The translations under genes and the position numbers were made by a program. From Saccharothrix luteola (GTDB lineage Bacteria; Actinomycetota; Actinomycetes; Mycobacteriales; Pseudonocardiaceae), in contig NZ_JAJHUO010000002.1 in NCBI RefSeq assembly GCF_020859565.1, positions 312,964-376,963 of the forward strand: a stretch of DNA of 64,000 bases. Reading direction: 5' to 3'. Below, in pieces: positions 30,801 to 39,685 of this stretch (positions within the stretch are counted from its first letter, which is position 1; each line of letters begins with the position of its first letter). A model generated the notes under the pieces. It made no database searches. It was not told where the DNA came from and worked only from the letters and a program-made list of their open reading frames with translations.

Positions 30801-33739
30801 ACGCCGCCGGGACGCTCGCCCCGGCCACCCACCCCACCTGGCCCGACGCGGGGGAGTGGACCGGACTGGACGCCGTCGCCCCCGACGGCTTCCGGCTGCA
30901 CCCGTCGCTGCTGGACGCCGCCCTGCGGCTGGTCGGCGACGGCGACGCGGTGCACTGGCGCGACGTGGAGCTGCACGCCACCGGCGCGTCGGACGTGCGG
31001 GCCCACGTGGACGGTGACCACCTCCTGCTCGCCGACCCGAGCGGGGCGCCAGTGGCCACGATCGGGTCCGTGCGGCTGCGCCCCACGGCCGCCGACGCCG
31101 TGGCCGACGCCCGGCTGCGCCCGCAGGACGCGCTGCTGGACGTGGTGTGGGAGCCGGTGAAGCTGCCGTCCTCCGACGTCACGCCGCACGTGGTCCGGTG
31201 GCTGCCCGACGGCGACCTGCACAGCCGGGCCGCGTCCGCGTTGGCCGACCTGCGGGGTGACGCGCCGTTCGTGGCGGTGACCCGCGGCGCGATGCGTGAC
31301 GTCACGGACGTGGACGGCGCGGCGCTGTGGGGGCTCGCGCGGTCGGCGCAGTCCGAGCAGCCGGGCCGGATCGTGCTGGTGGACGTCGACGACGACCCCG
31401 CGTCGGAGGCCGCTGTCCCGGCCGTCGTCGCGGCCGGCGTGCCGCAGGCGGTGGTGCGGCGCGGTGTCGTGCACGTGCCGAAGCTGCGGCGCGCGCAGGC
31501 CGGCCGCACGGCGTGGCCGGTCGACGGCGCGGTCCTGATCACCGGCGGCACCGGCACGCTCGGCGCGATGGTCGCCCGGCACCTGGCCCGGAGGGGCGTG
31601 CGGGAGCTGCTGCTCACCAGCCGTCGCGGTCCGGACTCTCCCGGCGCGGCGGACCTGCGCGACGAGCTGAGGTCCCTGGGCGCGTCCGTCCGGATCGTCG
31701 CCTGCGACGCGGCCGACCGCGCCCAGCTCGAGGCTGCCATCGGCGACACCCGGCTGACCGGGGTCGTGCACACCGCAGGCGTCATCGACGACGCCCTGAT
31801 CAGCGACCTGACCCCGAACCGGCTCGCCGCCGTGCTGCGGCCCAAGGCCGACGCCGCCCGGCACCTGCACGAGCTGACCCGCGGCCACGACCTGAAGGCG
31901 TTCGTGCTGTTCTCGTCCATCGCCGGGGTCATCGGCGGCGCGGGCCAGGGCAACTACGCCGCCGCGAACGCCTACCTCGACGGCCTGGCCGCGCACCGCG
32001 CCGCGCTCGGCCTGCCCGCGACGTCGGTCGCCTGGGGCCTGTGGGCCGAGTCCAGCGGCATCACCAGCGGGCTGAGCGAGCTGGACCGGGCCCGGATCGC
32101 GCGCGCCGGCTTCCGGCCGGTGGAGACCGAGCAGGGTCTGGCGATGCTCGACGCCGCCGTGGCGTCGGGCGCGCCGGCCCTCGTGGGCGCGCCGCTGGAC
32201 CTGGCCGCCCTGCGGGCCCGCCCGGACCAGGCGCCGCCGCTGCTGCGCACCCTGCTGCCGCCGGTCCGGCCGGTCGCGCGCACCGGCGCGCCCGTGCCGG
32301 ACCTGGCCGAGCTGTCCGCGGACGAACGGCGGGCGGTGGTCGGCGAGCTGGTGCGGCGGGAGGTCGCGTCCGTGCTGGGCCTGTCCGGCGAGGTGGAGGA
32401 CAAGCCGTTCTCCGACCTGGGCTTCGACTCCCTGCTGTCGGTCGAGCTGCGCAACCGGGTCGCTGCCGCCACCGGGCTGACCCTGCCCGCCACCGTCGTG
32501 TTCGACCACCCGACGCCCGGCGCGTTGACGGCGTTCCTGGCGGGCGCGGCCGGCGCGGCGGACGTGGAGTACGACGAGGTGCTGGCCGACGACGTCCAGC
32601 CCGCCGAGCAGGTGGTGCGCACGGTCGACGAGCCGGAGAACGTGCTGCTCACGGGCGCGACCGGGTTCGTCGGGGCGTTCCTGCTGCGGGAGCTGCTGAA
32701 GGCGTCAGCGGCGACCGTGCACTGCCTGGTCCGAGCTGCCGACGAGGCCGAGGGTCTGCGCAAGGTCGAAGCGAACCTGCGCTGGTACCGGCTGTGGGAC
32801 GAGGTGGACGCGACCCGGCTGCGCGTGGTGCCCGGCGACCTCGCCCAGCCGCGCCTCGGCCTGTCCGAGCAGACCTACGACCGGCTGGCCCGCGAGGTGG
32901 ACGCGGTCTACCACGCGGGCGCGACGGTGAACTGGCTGCGGCCGTACACCGAGCTGCGCGCGCCGAACGTGCACGGCACGCAGGAGGTGCTGCGCCTGGC
33001 CGCCCGGCACCGGACCGTGCCGGTGCACCACCTGTCCACCACCGGTGTGTTCGCCGGTGCCCGCGAACCGGGCGTGCCGCTGACCGTGGACGACCCGACG
33101 GGCCCGCCGGACGCGCTGCCCAGCGGCTACCTGCGCAGCAAGTGGGTGGCCGAGCACCTGGTCGCCCAGGCGGCCGAACGGGGGCTGCCGGTGCGCGTGT
33201 ACCGGGTCGACCTGGTCTCCGGCGACCAGGTCAACGGCGCCTGCCAGACCCGGGACTTCGTGTGGCTGGCCACCAAGGGCCTGATCCAGGCGGGGGCGGT
33301 GCCCGCGGGCCTGGACGGCACGGTGCCGATGGTGCCGGTCGACTACGCGGCGGCCGCGGTGGTCAGGCTGTCGCGCGAGTCCGGCGGGGTGTTCCACCTC
33401 TACAACCCGGGTCGGGTGAGCTGGCGGGAGATCGTGGCCCGGCTGCGCGCCCGCGGCTACCGGCTGGAGGAGCGCGGGTGGGCGCGGTGGCGGCGGGACG
33501 TGCTGGCCGACCGCGACAACGCCCTGATCCCGCTGCTGGACGCGTTCGAGATGATGGTCGCCGACAACGCGGGCTTCTACCCGGCGGTGGACGTGTCGAA
33601 GACCGAGCAGGCGCTGGCGGGGACCTCCATCACCTGTCCGCCGGTCACCGGTGACCTGGTCGACAACTACATCAGGTTCTTCGCCGAGACCGGCTACTAC
33701 CCGCCGAGCCGGGAGCCTGCGCTGGTCGCTGGGGCGTGA
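27812..33739 (+). CDS. Type I modular PKS, module 5 with terminal thioester reductase
   Basis: A 1975-residue protein: docking coil - KS-AT-DH*-KR-ACP-TD. KS5 has Cys202; AT5 has GHSLGE and HAFH (malonyl). The DH keeps H927 in [10 protein letters not shown], but only 108 residues separate it from D1035 (139-151 in modules 1-3). The Y-G-P-x-F-x-G-L segment is missing, and the final His of DxxxH is Arg, so it is probably inactive. KR5 is complete (GGTGTLG, IDD, YAAAN; B-type). The ACP serine is at 1540. The C-terminal reductase (from about 1605) has GATGFVG, LSTTG and Y1773-x3-K1777 of the Lys2/NRPS R-domain type, which reduces the thioester with NADPH to an aldehyde. There is no thioesterase. 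Start GTG 27812 follows GAGGAGAG. It completes a hexaketide and hands an aldehyde to the aminotransferase. Confidence 0.95.
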   Translation: MSNEERLVEYLKWVTADLQQARQRIAELETPEPVAIVAMACRYPGGVTSPDDLWRLVAEGRDGITPWPTDRGWDVDRLYDPEPGVPGKTYTREGGFVDHATEFDAAFFGISPREALGMDPQQRVLLETAWELFERAGIDTAALRGSRTGVFAGVGEQSYLGLAGPEELEGFLMTGKLGSVASGRIAYTFGFEGPAVTVDTACSSSLVALHMAVRSLRTGESTLAVAGGCTVYGSPTGYVDFSRQRGLAADGRCKSFAAAADGTGWSEGVGLLLLEKLSDARRNGHPVLAVIRGSAVNQDGASNGLTAPNGPAQERVIRAALDDARLSTSDVDLVEAHGTGTRLGDPIEAQALLATYGQGRSTPLLLGSLKSNIGHSVAAAGVGGVIKVVQAMRHGVAPRTLHVDEPTPVVDWSSGSVELLREARPWPEADRPRRAAVSSFGVSGTNAHVVLEHVPEERGPAAEADGELPFLLSARSAEALRAQAERLRAFLAERPEVSPVDVAHTLATCRTALEHRGAVVARDRDELLAALAAFDGGVPVPQPGRTAFVFTGQGAQRSGMGRDLHERFPAFRQAFDAVCALLDPHLPTPLKDVVFGDSDLLHQTRYTQPALFAFEVALFRLLEEWGVRPDFVAGHSLGELTAAHVAGVFSLEDACTLVAARARLIGELPEGGAMVAAAAPAAEVEPLLTPRVGLAAVNGPASVVVSGDEDAVLAVEAELRARGRRTKRLTVSHAFHSHRMEPALEEFRRVAAKITYHAPVIPVVSNVTGAADADVTSPDYWVRHVREAVRFADCVRTLAEQGVTTFVEVGPAPALTPMVRETVDATAVALQRDGLVAALGELHTAGVPVDWRAFFAGSGARHVELPTYPFQRQRFWVEHQEAVDVAELGVTRADHPLLGAAVPVAGADEVVFTGKVSVRSHPWLDRHRVHGCVVLPSAALVELAIRAGDEVDLPRLASMDVLAPVVVPDRGGVQVQVRVANGQLTVHTRLDGDWALNAAGTLAPATHPTWPDAGEWTGLDAVAPDGFRLHPSLLDAALRLVGDGDAVHWRDVELHATGASDVRAHVDGDHLLLADPSGAPVATIGSVRLRPTAADAVADARLRPQDALLDVVWEPVKLPSSDVTPHVVRWLPDGDLHSRAASALADLRGDAPFVAVTRGAMRDVTDVDGAALWGLARSAQSEQPGRIVLVDVDDDPASEAAVPAVVAAGVPQAVVRRGVVHVPKLRRAQAGRTAWPVDGAVLITGGTGTLGAMVARHLARRGVRELLLTSRRGPDSPGAADLRDELRSLGASVRIVACDAADRAQLEAAIGDTRLTGVVHTAGVIDDALISDLTPNRLAAVLRPKADAARHLHELTRGHDLKAFVLFSSIAGVIGGAGQGNYAAANAYLDGLAAHRAALGLPATSVAWGLWAESSGITSGLSELDRARIARAGFRPVETEQGLAMLDAAVASGAPALVGAPLDLAALRARPDQAPPLLRTLLPPVRPVARTGAPVPDLAELSADERRAVVGELVRREVASVLGLSGEVEDKPFSDLGFDSLLSVELRNRVAAATGLTLPATVVFDHPTPGALTAFLAGAAGAADVEYDEVLADDVQPAEQVVRTVDEPENVLLTGATGFVGAFLLRELLKASAATVHCLVRAADEAEGLRKVEANLRWYRLWDEVDATRLRVVPGDLAQPRLGLSEQTYDRLAREVDAVYHAGATVNWLRPYTELRAPNVHGTQEVLRLAARHRTVPVHHLSTTGVFAGAREPGVPLTVDDPTGPPDALPSGYLRSKWVAEHLVAQAAERGLPVRVYRVDLVSGDQVNGACQTRDFVWLATKGLIQAGAVPAGLDGTVPMVPVDYAAAAVVRLSRESGGVFHLYNPGRVSWREIVARLRARGYRLEERGWARWRRDVLADRDNALIPLLDAFEMMVADNAGFYPAVDVSKTEQALAGTSITCPPVTGDLVDNYIRFFAETGYYPPSREPALVAGA

Positions 33740-33756
33740 GGGGTACCGGCGACCCC
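33740..33756. terminator. Short hairpin between PKS and MOSC gene
   Basis: GGGGT (33740-33744) can pair with ACCCC (33752-33756) directly after the last PKS stop. The stem is only 5 bp in a 22-base convergent gap, so it is a weak candidate terminator. Confidence 0.25.
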
Positions 33757-33761
33757 GCTGC

Positions 33762-34262
33762 TCAGGTGGTCAGGGTCGCCGGGCCGAGGCGGAGCACGCC
33801 GTCGTCCAGCGGGACGCACCGCTTGCCGCCCCGGCCGCGCAGCGCCTTCAAGGCGCCCGGCGCGATCACGGCGTCCATCCAACCGCACGGGTTCGCGGGC
33901 CGGTGCGCCTCGAACCGCACCGGCCCGTCGCCCGAGTCGAGCGTGAACACGTCGTGCCGGGCCAGCCCGTCCACGTCGAACCCGCGCAGCACGATGTTGC
34001 GCCGCACGACCAGCGGGCTCGGCGTGGTGCGCAGGCCGAGCCCCCCGGTGATGTCCTCCAGCGACTCGACGGCGAAGACCGTGACGGCGGCCGTTCGGTG
34101 CGCGGGCCGGTTGAAGTAGCGGTCGCCCACCAGGCCCAGGCCGGCCCGCACCACGACGTGGTCACGCGAGACCGGCTCGGGGTCGGGCCGCGGCCCGTCC
34201 GCCGGCCGTCCCTCGTACGCGTGCACGGGCGAGACGTGCAGCGCCACGATCTCGACGGCCAT
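33762..34262 (-). CDS. MOSC domain-containing protein
   Basis: A 166-residue MOSC (molybdenum cofactor sulfurase C-terminal-like) protein. An early GLGLVGDRYF segment and a late ANPCGWMD with the conserved Cys are the recognisable MOSC landmarks; the fold binds or transfers sulfur or metal-linked groups. I chose the ATG at 34262, two bases after the MsrA stop; a longer start at 34286 would overlap msrA. It is transcribed with msrA and convergent with the PKS, so it marks the right border of the cluster. A standalone MOSC protein may take part in sulfur carriage or reductive detoxification; the substrate is unknown. Confidence 0.8.
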   Translation of the reverse strand: MAVEIVALHVSPVHAYEGRPADGPRPDPEPVSRDHVVVRAGLGLVGDRYFNRPAHRTAAVTVFAVESLEDITGGLGLRTTPSPLVVRRNIVLRGFDVDGLARHDVFTLDSGDGPVRFEAHRPANPCGWMDAVIAPGALKALRGRGGKRCVPLDDGVLRLGPATLTT

Positions 34263-34264
34263 GC

Positions 34265-34768
34265 TCACCGCTCGCCGAGTTGCCACTCAGGTCGGACGTA
34301 GTGGCAGGTGTACCCGTTCGGGTAGCGCTCGAGGTAGTCCTGGTGCTCCGGCTCGGCCTCCCAGAAGTCGCCTGCCTGCGCCACCTCGGTGACGACCTTG
34401 CCGGGCCACTTGCCGGACGCGTCCACGTCGGCGATCGTCGCCTCCGCGATCCGCTTCTGCTCGTCGTCGGCGTAGAAGATCGCCGAGCGGTAGCTCGCGC
34501 CGATGTCGTTGCCCTGGCGGTCGCGCGTCGTCGGGTCGTGGATCTGGAAGAAGAACTCCAGGATCTGCCGGTAGCTCAGCTGGGCCGGGTCGAACACGAT
34601 CTCGATCGCCTCGGCGTGGCTGCCGTGGTTGTAGTACGTCGCGTTCGGGACGTCGCCGCCGCTGTAGCCGACGCGGGTGGAGACGACGCCCGGGTGGCGG
34701 CGGAACAGGTCCTGCATGCCCCAGAAACACCCGCCCGCCAGGACGGCCTTCTCGGTCACGGTAGCCAT
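34265..34768 (-). CDS. msrA: Peptide-methionine (S)-S-oxide reductase
   Basis: A 167-residue MsrA. The catalytic GCFWG lies near the N terminus, followed by [21 protein letters not shown] and [22 protein letters not shown], all diagnostic. It reduces methionine-S-sulfoxide in oxidised proteins or free methionine and is cytosolic. A C-terminal YCHYVRP-like stretch (YTCHYV) includes a possible recycling Cys. ATG 34768 has GGAG six bases upstream; a GTG four codons earlier has no ribosome site. It leads a two-gene operon with the MOSC protein. Confidence 0.95.
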   Translation of the reverse strand: MATVTEKAVLAGGCFWGMQDLFRRHPGVVSTRVGYSGGDVPNATYYNHGSHAEAIEIVFDPAQLSYRQILEFFFQIHDPTTRDRQGNDIGASYRSAIFYADDEQKRIAEATIADVDASGKWPGKVVTEVAQAGDFWEAEPEHQDYLERYPNGYTCHYVRPEWQLGER

Positions 34769-34875
34769 GTGGCGCTCCACTCCTCAGTCCGGGATATCTC
34801 CACCAGCGTGAACGCTCCCGTGCCTCGTTGTCATCCCGGGGTGGCTGTGACCCGCGGCTCGGCGTGGACGGGCAA

Positions 34876-34912
34876 GGCCCGGTGCGGAGGCTCGCGACCT
34901 CCGCACCGGGCC
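34876..34912 (-). terminator. Strong hairpin terminator after the CE15 esterase gene
   Basis: A perfect 15-bp stem: GGCCCGGTGCGGAGG at 34876-34890 pairs with CCTCCGCACCGGGCC at 34898-34912 around CTCGCGA. It lies 40 bases beyond the stop of the esterase gene in its direction of transcription, and upstream of msrA. Confidence 0.8.
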
Positions 34913-34951
34913 CTGACCGATGGCGAGCAGGCGGGTCGGCTTGCCCGGCCG

Positions 34952-36601
34952 CTACCTGGCCGTGCAGGTCGGCGTCATCCCGGCGCCGCTGCCGGTGGCC
35001 TGGTAGCCGAACTCGGTCGACTGGCCCGCAGCGAGGTTGCCGTTGAAGCTGACGTTGGTGAAGTTCACCGCGCCGGTGTTGCCGCTGCGGTTGACGTTCC
35101 ACGAGTTGGTGACCGTGGCGCCGGACGGCAGCGTCATGGCGACGGTCCAGCCGCTGACCGGCGACGAGCCGGCCGTGACCTTCACCGTGGCGACGAAGCC
35201 GCCGGTCCACTGGTTCAGCGACACCGTCGCCGTGCAGCCACCGGGCTGCTGTGACGTGGTGGTGGTCGTCGTCGTAGTGGTCGTGGTGGTGGTGTCACCG
35301 GTTGTGGTGGTGGTTGTGGTGGTGCTGGTGGGGCCGGTGGTGAGGGTGGGGGTGGTCCAGTCGCGCCATTGGGAGAGGGTGCCGGTGGCTTTGCTGTGCA
35401 TGGTGACGCCGCCGGTGAAGGTGCCGGTGTTGCGGAGGAATTTGTTGATGGCCTGGGTGAGGGGGGTGCGCCATTCGGTGCGGTTGGCGCAGTGGTTTCC
35501 GTCGGTGACGTTGGAGTGGTAGAGCAGGTTGTTCTGCACGCCGAGGGCTTTGTAGACCTCCGCGCCGCCCAGTGCGGCGACGCTGGCCGAGCGGGGGCCG
35601 AGGTTGGTGATGTGGGGGTTGTCCATGACGAACAGGCCGCGGGGGGCCACCATCGCGACCAGCGAGTGCGTGTCGATGGGGGTGGTGTTGGGGTTGCCGG
35701 TGTAGGGGCTGAACGCGTCGCCGAACCACGGCTGCTCGCCGTAGGCGCTGGACAGTGTCTGGCCGCCTTCGGCGTTGACGCCGCGGTAGACGGGCAGGCC
35801 GGCGGTGCCGGATTCGATGGGCATGGTCAGGGCGACGCGTTGGTCGAACACGCCGGCGGCGAAGGCGCCTTTGCCGAAGCGGGAGCAGCCGGTGACGCCG
35901 ATGTCGGCGCGCAGGATGCTGCCGCCGGAGGACTCGATGACGTCGATGATGCGGGACACGCCCCAGGCCCAGGCCATGAGCAGGCCGGTGGGGCTGGTGT
36001 TGCCGTAGAGGGTGTAGAAGGCGCCCTGTTTGTTGGTGCGGGGGGTGCCTTCGCGGCCGACGGTGTAGGGGTCGAAGGTGATGATGGCGGCGCCGGCGGC
36101 GCGGATGGTGGCGGTGTCGCCGCCGAACCCGCCGTAGACGATCACCGCCGGGAACGGGCCCGTGCCGCTGGGCAGTTGCACGCCGGCCGAGAAGCTCGCG
36201 CTGCGGCCGTTGTGGGAGACGTTGACGGTGATGCCGCTGGTGGACACCGTGCCGGTCACGCCGGCGGGTTTGGCGGGTTTGTCGCCGTAGACGTGCCGTT
36301 CGGCCAGTTCGCGGATCTCGGCGCGTCGGCAGCGCCAGTCCGACTGCGAGGTGATCCGCTGCCCGTTGAGCTTCGTGAACGGATCCGGCAACCGCGAGTT
36401 CGACGGGAACGAGCCGGGTGGGCTGACCGGGCAGTCGGCGCCGTCGTCCTCGACACCCGCCAGCGCCACGACATCACCGGCGGCGGCGTTCGCGGTCGTC
36501 GACCGCGCCAGCGCCGTCACCGTCCCGGCCAACGCCAACACCGCTACCGCGAACATGAGCACCGCCGAACGCACTCTCAAGCGGCCTGAACTGATGATCA
36601 C
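34952..36601 (-). CDS. Secreted 4-O-methyl-glucuronoyl methylesterase (CE15) with CBM2
   Basis: A 549-residue secreted modular enzyme. After a signal peptide (basic SGRLRVRS, hydrophobic VLMFAVAVLALAG, A-x-A-like cleavage near residue 40) comes a CE15 alpha/beta hydrolase with the nucleophile motif GCSRFGKGA and a catalytic-His segment DGNHCANR. A long poly-Thr linker broken by one Gly-Asp follows, then a C-terminal family-2 cellulose-binding module (Cys near both ends, conserved Trp residues, SFNGNLAAGQS). It cleaves ester links between lignin and glucuronoxylan outside the cell. GTG 36601 is chosen because AAAGGAG lies seven bases before it and the signal peptide follows directly; the open frame starts 45 codons earlier. 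It is monocistronic, with its own terminator. Confidence 0.92.
   Translation of the reverse strand: MIISSGRLRVRSAVLMFAVAVLALAGTVTALARSTTANAAAGDVVALAGVEDDGADCPVSPPGSFPSNSRLPDPFTKLNGQRITSQSDWRCRRAEIRELAERHVYGDKPAKPAGVTGTVSTSGITVNVSHNGRSASFSAGVQLPSGTGPFPAVIVYGGFGGDTATIRAAGAAIITFDPYTVGREGTPRTNKQGAFYTLYGNTSPTGLLMAWAWGVSRIIDVIESSGGSILRADIGVTGCSRFGKGAFAAGVFDQRVALTMPIESGTAGLPVYRGVNAEGGQTLSSAYGEQPWFGDAFSPYTGNPNTTPIDTHSLVAMVAPRGLFVMDNPHITNLGPRSASVAALGGAEVYKALGVQNNLLYHSNVTDGNHCANRTEWRTPLTQAINKFLRNTGTFTGGVTMHSKATGTLSQWRDWTTPTLTTGPTSTTTTTTTTGDTTTTTTTTTTTTTSQQPGGCTATVSLNQWTGGFVATVKVTAGSSPVSGWTVAMTLPSGATVTNSWNVNRSGNTGAVNFTNVSFNGNLAAGQSTEFGYQATGSGAGMTPTCTAR
35255..35329 (-). repeat. Threonine-codon microsatellite (poly-Thr linker)
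   Basis: A near-perfect trinucleotide repeat (ggt/cgt/tgt on the + strand, ACN Thr codons on the coding strand) encodes 13 Thr, a Gly-Asp break and a second Thr run between the CE15 and CBM2 domains. Such linkers are O-glycosylated flexible spacers and are prone to length change by slippage. Confidence 0.8.
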
Positions 36602-36666
36602 CAGGGCTCTCCTTTGAGACGAGGTGTGGAGGCAGGAACACCGGACGACGATCGGTGCCGGGTCTC

Positions 36667-36677
36667 CTAAAGTTTCG
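36667..36677 (-). promoter_or_regulatory. Candidate xylan-regulon operator upstream of the CE15 gene
   Basis: CTAAAGTTTCG is an 11-base imperfect palindrome (CGAAACTTTAG on the coding strand), 66 bases upstream of the GTG. It resembles the CGAA/GAAA-N-TTTC-type elements found ahead of actinomycete xylanase genes and bound by LacI-type repressors. A related half, CCGAAAC, follows at about 36688. The rest of the 183-base gap to the kinase stop holds no other signal I can support. Confidence 0.35.
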
Positions 36678-36784
36678 AACAGCAGGCCGAAACGTGTCAA
36701 TGAATCTCGGCGTCCCGCTTCAGTTCGCGGTCTCACTTGGCGATCGCCGGACGTCGCGGCGGACCGTGACGCGGTGGCGAGAAT

Positions 36785-38929
36785 TCAGTTCCGACCGGTG
36801 AGGAGGAACCGGAGGTACCGGCGGTAGGTGATGGGCCGGAACGCGTCGGCGCGCGTGACGCCCTCGGCGGCGGCCCGCTCGGCGCGTTCGAGGCGCACCG
36901 CGGCTTCGGTCACCGCCCGGTCGTGGTCCACGCGGGTGTGCGCGGTCGTCGTGTTGGCGGTCCTGATCTCGTCCGCGAGAGCGACCTGTGCGGCGCGCAG
37001 CTCGGCCCGCAGCTCACCGAACCGCGCCTCGGCCTCGGCCAGCACCTGCTGGTGCTCGGCGTCGAGCCGGGCCCGCTCCGCGCCGAACCGGATCCGGAGC
37101 GCGCGTTGCTCCACCTCGGTCAGCGTGGTGGGTCGAGTGGCCTCGACCTCGGCGGTGCGCCGTTCCCGCCACTGGTCGATGAGCACCGCGGACACCTCGC
37201 CGACCCTCGCGGCGCTCACCGCGCGACCGTCGACCAGCACGAAGATCGCCACCCGGTCCAGACCGTCCGCCTCGTAGCGGACGCCGACGAAATCGGCCGC
37301 GGTGCGGATGCCGACGGCTTCGAGGTTGGCGATCTGCTTCGGCCCGACGCCCTCGACGCCGGCGGTCGCGAGGCGGAACTTCGCCAGTTCCGCGCGCAGG
37401 TGCGCCTTCTGCCGCCGGACCAGCAGCCGCTGCTCCTCCAGGTGCATCCGGGCCAAGGAACCCTGCCGGTCGCGGTCGATGCGGTCCAGGTGCTCCTTCA
37501 CGGTCCGCTGGTGCGCGCGGAGGCGCTGGTCGTGCCACTGCTGCAGGCCCCGGCGCCGCTGGTCCTGCTCCCCCTTGGCCCGCTCGGTCGCCTCGGCGAC
37601 CTCCCGGGCGGCCCGGTCGACCCGCGCGGCCTGGGCGGCGGCGGCCAGGCGGGCGTCGGCGAGCCGCTTGCGCTCGGCCCGCGCGTCACGCGCCCGGGTG
37701 GACTCGGGCTGACGCCGGTAACCCGCCGCCGTGGCCGCCGCCCACGCCAGCACGGCGGACACGTCCGCGACCGCGAGCGCCTCGTCCACCAGGATCGCCG
37801 CCGGCACGCCGAACGGCAGCAGCACCGCCAGCGCCCACGTCAGCGCGGCCAGGGCGGGTGCGCGACGGCCGAACCGCACCTGGGGCGGCGGCGCGGGCAG
37901 GTGCGGTTCGAGGCGTTCCGCCACCCACGCGGGCAAGCCGGGGCCGACCGTCTCCAGGTCCCCGAAATGCTCCACGCCGGATAGCTCCACGCCGCCGAGT
38001 CGTTCGAGCGGCGGTGGCGCGGCGCGGTGGTGGAGCAGGATCTCGTGGAAGCGTTCGGCGAGCCCGCGCAAGCGCGCGTCGGGGTGGCCGGTGAGCGTGG
38101 CGAGCCGGAACGAGCCCGCCGGGTCGACGAAGTCGGACTCCGCGAGCAGCAGGTGCTCGGCGTCCTCGTCGCGCAGCTGCCGCCACAACGAGGGTTCGGT
38201 CGCCAGGGCCACGAGCGACAGGTAGACCACCCAGGACGAGAACCGGTCGACCTCCGGGCCGAACTCGGCCGCGGTGCGGTCGGGCGACTGGTAGTTGCGG
38301 TGCCCGGTCTCGACGGCGGGCAGCCCGGCGAGCGCGGGCACGTACACGCCGTCGTAGTCGACCAGCTTCATCGTGCCGTCGGCGGTGATCAGGAGGTTGC
38401 CGTGCTGGAGGTCGCCGTGCCCGACGCCCGCCGCGGCGAGCCGGTCGACCAGGTCCGCGAACCGCTCGGCGACGCGCGAGACGGCCGCGGGATCGTCGAC
38501 GTGCCGGTCGATCCAGCGCAGGAGGTTGACCCCCTCGACCCACTCCATCCGCAGCACGGGGTGCCAGACGCCCTCCACGAGGATGCCCCGGGCGAGGTAG
38601 TCGAAGCCGACCGTCCAGTCGTCGTCCAGGCGCGCCAGGTGCTCGCCGACGGCGCGGTAGCGGGCGGCCTGTTCCGGCGCCTCGCGGGTGAAGCACTTGA
38701 GCGCGTACCGGGTGCCGTCGGCGGCCGTCACCGAGAAGACGCCGGCGAAGTTGCCGGAGATCGCACGAGGGCGGCCCAGCGCGTCGACCCGCACGTCGGC
38801 CCCGGCGAGGTCGGTGCCGCGGAAGCACAGCGCGGTGTCCTGCAACGCCTCGACGTAGGTCGCGCCCGACGGTAACGCGCCGGTGGGCTCGTCACCCGAG
38901 GTCGACGTGGACGACGGTGACGTCGTCAT
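36785..38929 (-). CDS. Protein kinase-like protein with coiled coil and HhH domain (YegI-like)
   Basis: A 714-residue protein. The N-terminal protein-kinase fold (about residues 55-270) has the ATP lysine in YALKCF, the catalytic loop HGDLQHGNLL and DYDG in place of DFG. Two hydrophobic segments (about 355-405) probably anchor it in the membrane. A long Arg/Ala/Glu-rich coiled coil follows, with a helix-hairpin-helix VEGVGPKQIANLEAVGI near residue 540 and further coiled coil to the end. This architecture is that of E. coli YegI and of the kinase in TerY-P triads. The start at 38929 overlaps the PP2C gene by 38 bases, and the vWA gene precedes that, so the three form one operon. It probably signals stress, countered by the phosphatase. 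The HhH suggests nucleic-acid contact, by inference. Confidence 0.85.
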   Translation of the reverse strand: MTTSPSSTSTSGDEPTGALPSGATYVEALQDTALCFRGTDLAGADVRVDALGRPRAISGNFAGVFSVTAADGTRYALKCFTREAPEQAARYRAVGEHLARLDDDWTVGFDYLARGILVEGVWHPVLRMEWVEGVNLLRWIDRHVDDPAAVSRVAERFADLVDRLAAAGVGHGDLQHGNLLITADGTMKLVDYDGVYVPALAGLPAVETGHRNYQSPDRTAAEFGPEVDRFSSWVVYLSLVALATEPSLWRQLRDEDAEHLLLAESDFVDPAGSFRLATLTGHPDARLRGLAERFHEILLHHRAAPPPLERLGGVELSGVEHFGDLETVGPGLPAWVAERLEPHLPAPPPQVRFGRRAPALAALTWALAVLLPFGVPAAILVDEALAVADVSAVLAWAAATAAGYRRQPESTRARDARAERKRLADARLAAAAQAARVDRAAREVAEATERAKGEQDQRRRGLQQWHDQRLRAHQRTVKEHLDRIDRDRQGSLARMHLEEQRLLVRRQKAHLRAELAKFRLATAGVEGVGPKQIANLEAVGIRTAADFVGVRYEADGLDRVAIFVLVDGRAVSAARVGEVSAVLIDQWRERRTAEVEATRPTTLTEVEQRALRIRFGAERARLDAEHQQVLAEAEARFGELRAELRAAQVALADEIRTANTTTAHTRVDHDRAVTEAAVRLERAERAAAEGVTRADAFRPITYRRYLRFLLTGRN

Positions 38930-39677
38930 CGCGCATCAACCTTTCCGCCCGTGCGTTCGCCAACCAGGCCGTGAACCCGTCGAGATCATCCGATCGCGTG
39001 AACTCCGCCAGCACCTGCCAGGGTCGGTCGCCGCGGTCGGCCGCCCGCAGGAACCAGGCGGCGAGCGCGTCCGTGCAGAGGAAGAACCCGTCGCCGCGCT
39101 CCGCCGTGCCCGACACCGCCCGCACGTGCCGCGCCAGCAGTTCGTGGTCGCGGTTGAACGCGTTGACCAGGCCCGGCGCGTTGTCGAACGCCTCCGCCGA
39201 CTCGATCGGGAACGCGCGCAGCAGCCGGTCGTCGCGGGTGTGGAACAGGCAGCTGTCACCCAGCGCGGCGACATCCCACCGGGTCACCCCGGACGGATCG
39301 GTGTCGAACCGCGCGGCGAGCACCGTGGCGTGCGGGCCGCGGTCCAGCTTGGGCTGCTCGTACCACGCGATCGGGCGGTCGTCGGCCTCGCGCCCGGCCA
39401 CGTAGTCCGCGAGCCACTCGCCCCACGCCTCGCCGGCGCGCACCAGCGCCCCGGCGAACCGGTCCACGTCCCGCAACGCGCAGTCGTCGTCCCGTGCGGC
39501 GTCGGCGACGGTCCGCGTCAGCAGGTCGGCCCACTCGCCCGCGAGCAGGCTCTCCGACGCGCCGTCGGCCACGGCCGCGAGCACGGGCCCGTCCGGGACC
39601 GCCACGACGTGGGCGGCGTCCTCGCATTCCCGCGGTGTGCTGCCCCGCTTGGGCACGCGGAGGGAAGAGGTGACCAT
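38892..39677 (-). CDS. PP2C-family protein phosphatase (YegK-like)
   Basis: A 261-residue PP2C phosphatase. Metal-binding motifs are present in order: E-D near residue 18, VADGASES, GDSCLFH, the FFLCTDALAAWF segment and the C-terminal RDDDVTVVHVDL. It should dephosphorylate Ser/Thr residues, the natural opposite of the kinase encoded next. The ATG at 39677 is eight bases after the vWA stop. The open frame upstream to 40541 is a shadow of the vWA gene. The 3' end overlaps the kinase start. Confidence 0.85.
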   Translation of the reverse strand: MVTSSLRVPKRGSTPRECEDAAHVVAVPDGPVLAAVADGASESLLAGEWADLLTRTVADAARDDDCALRDVDRFAGALVRAGEAWGEWLADYVAGREADDRPIAWYEQPKLDRGPHATVLAARFDTDPSGVTRWDVAALGDSCLFHTRDDRLLRAFPIESAEAFDNAPGLVNAFNRDHELLARHVRAVSGTAERGDGFFLCTDALAAWFLRAADRGDRPWQVLAEFTRSDDLDGFTAWLANARAERLMRDDDVTVVHVDLG

Positions 39678-39685
39678 GCCGCCGC

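Noticed and set aside
33762..34768. MOSC and MsrA genes as part of the alkaloid cluster
   Set aside because: They are a convergent two-gene operon of common housekeeping type with no clear role in the pathway.
35255..35329. Tandem repeat as a possible CRISPR or regulatory array
   Set aside because: It is an in-frame Thr-codon microsatellite encoding the linker of a secreted enzyme.
37686..38828. Minus-strand 380-residue frame inside the kinase gene
   Set aside because: An out-of-frame Arg/Pro-rich shadow; the kinase motifs are in the other frame.
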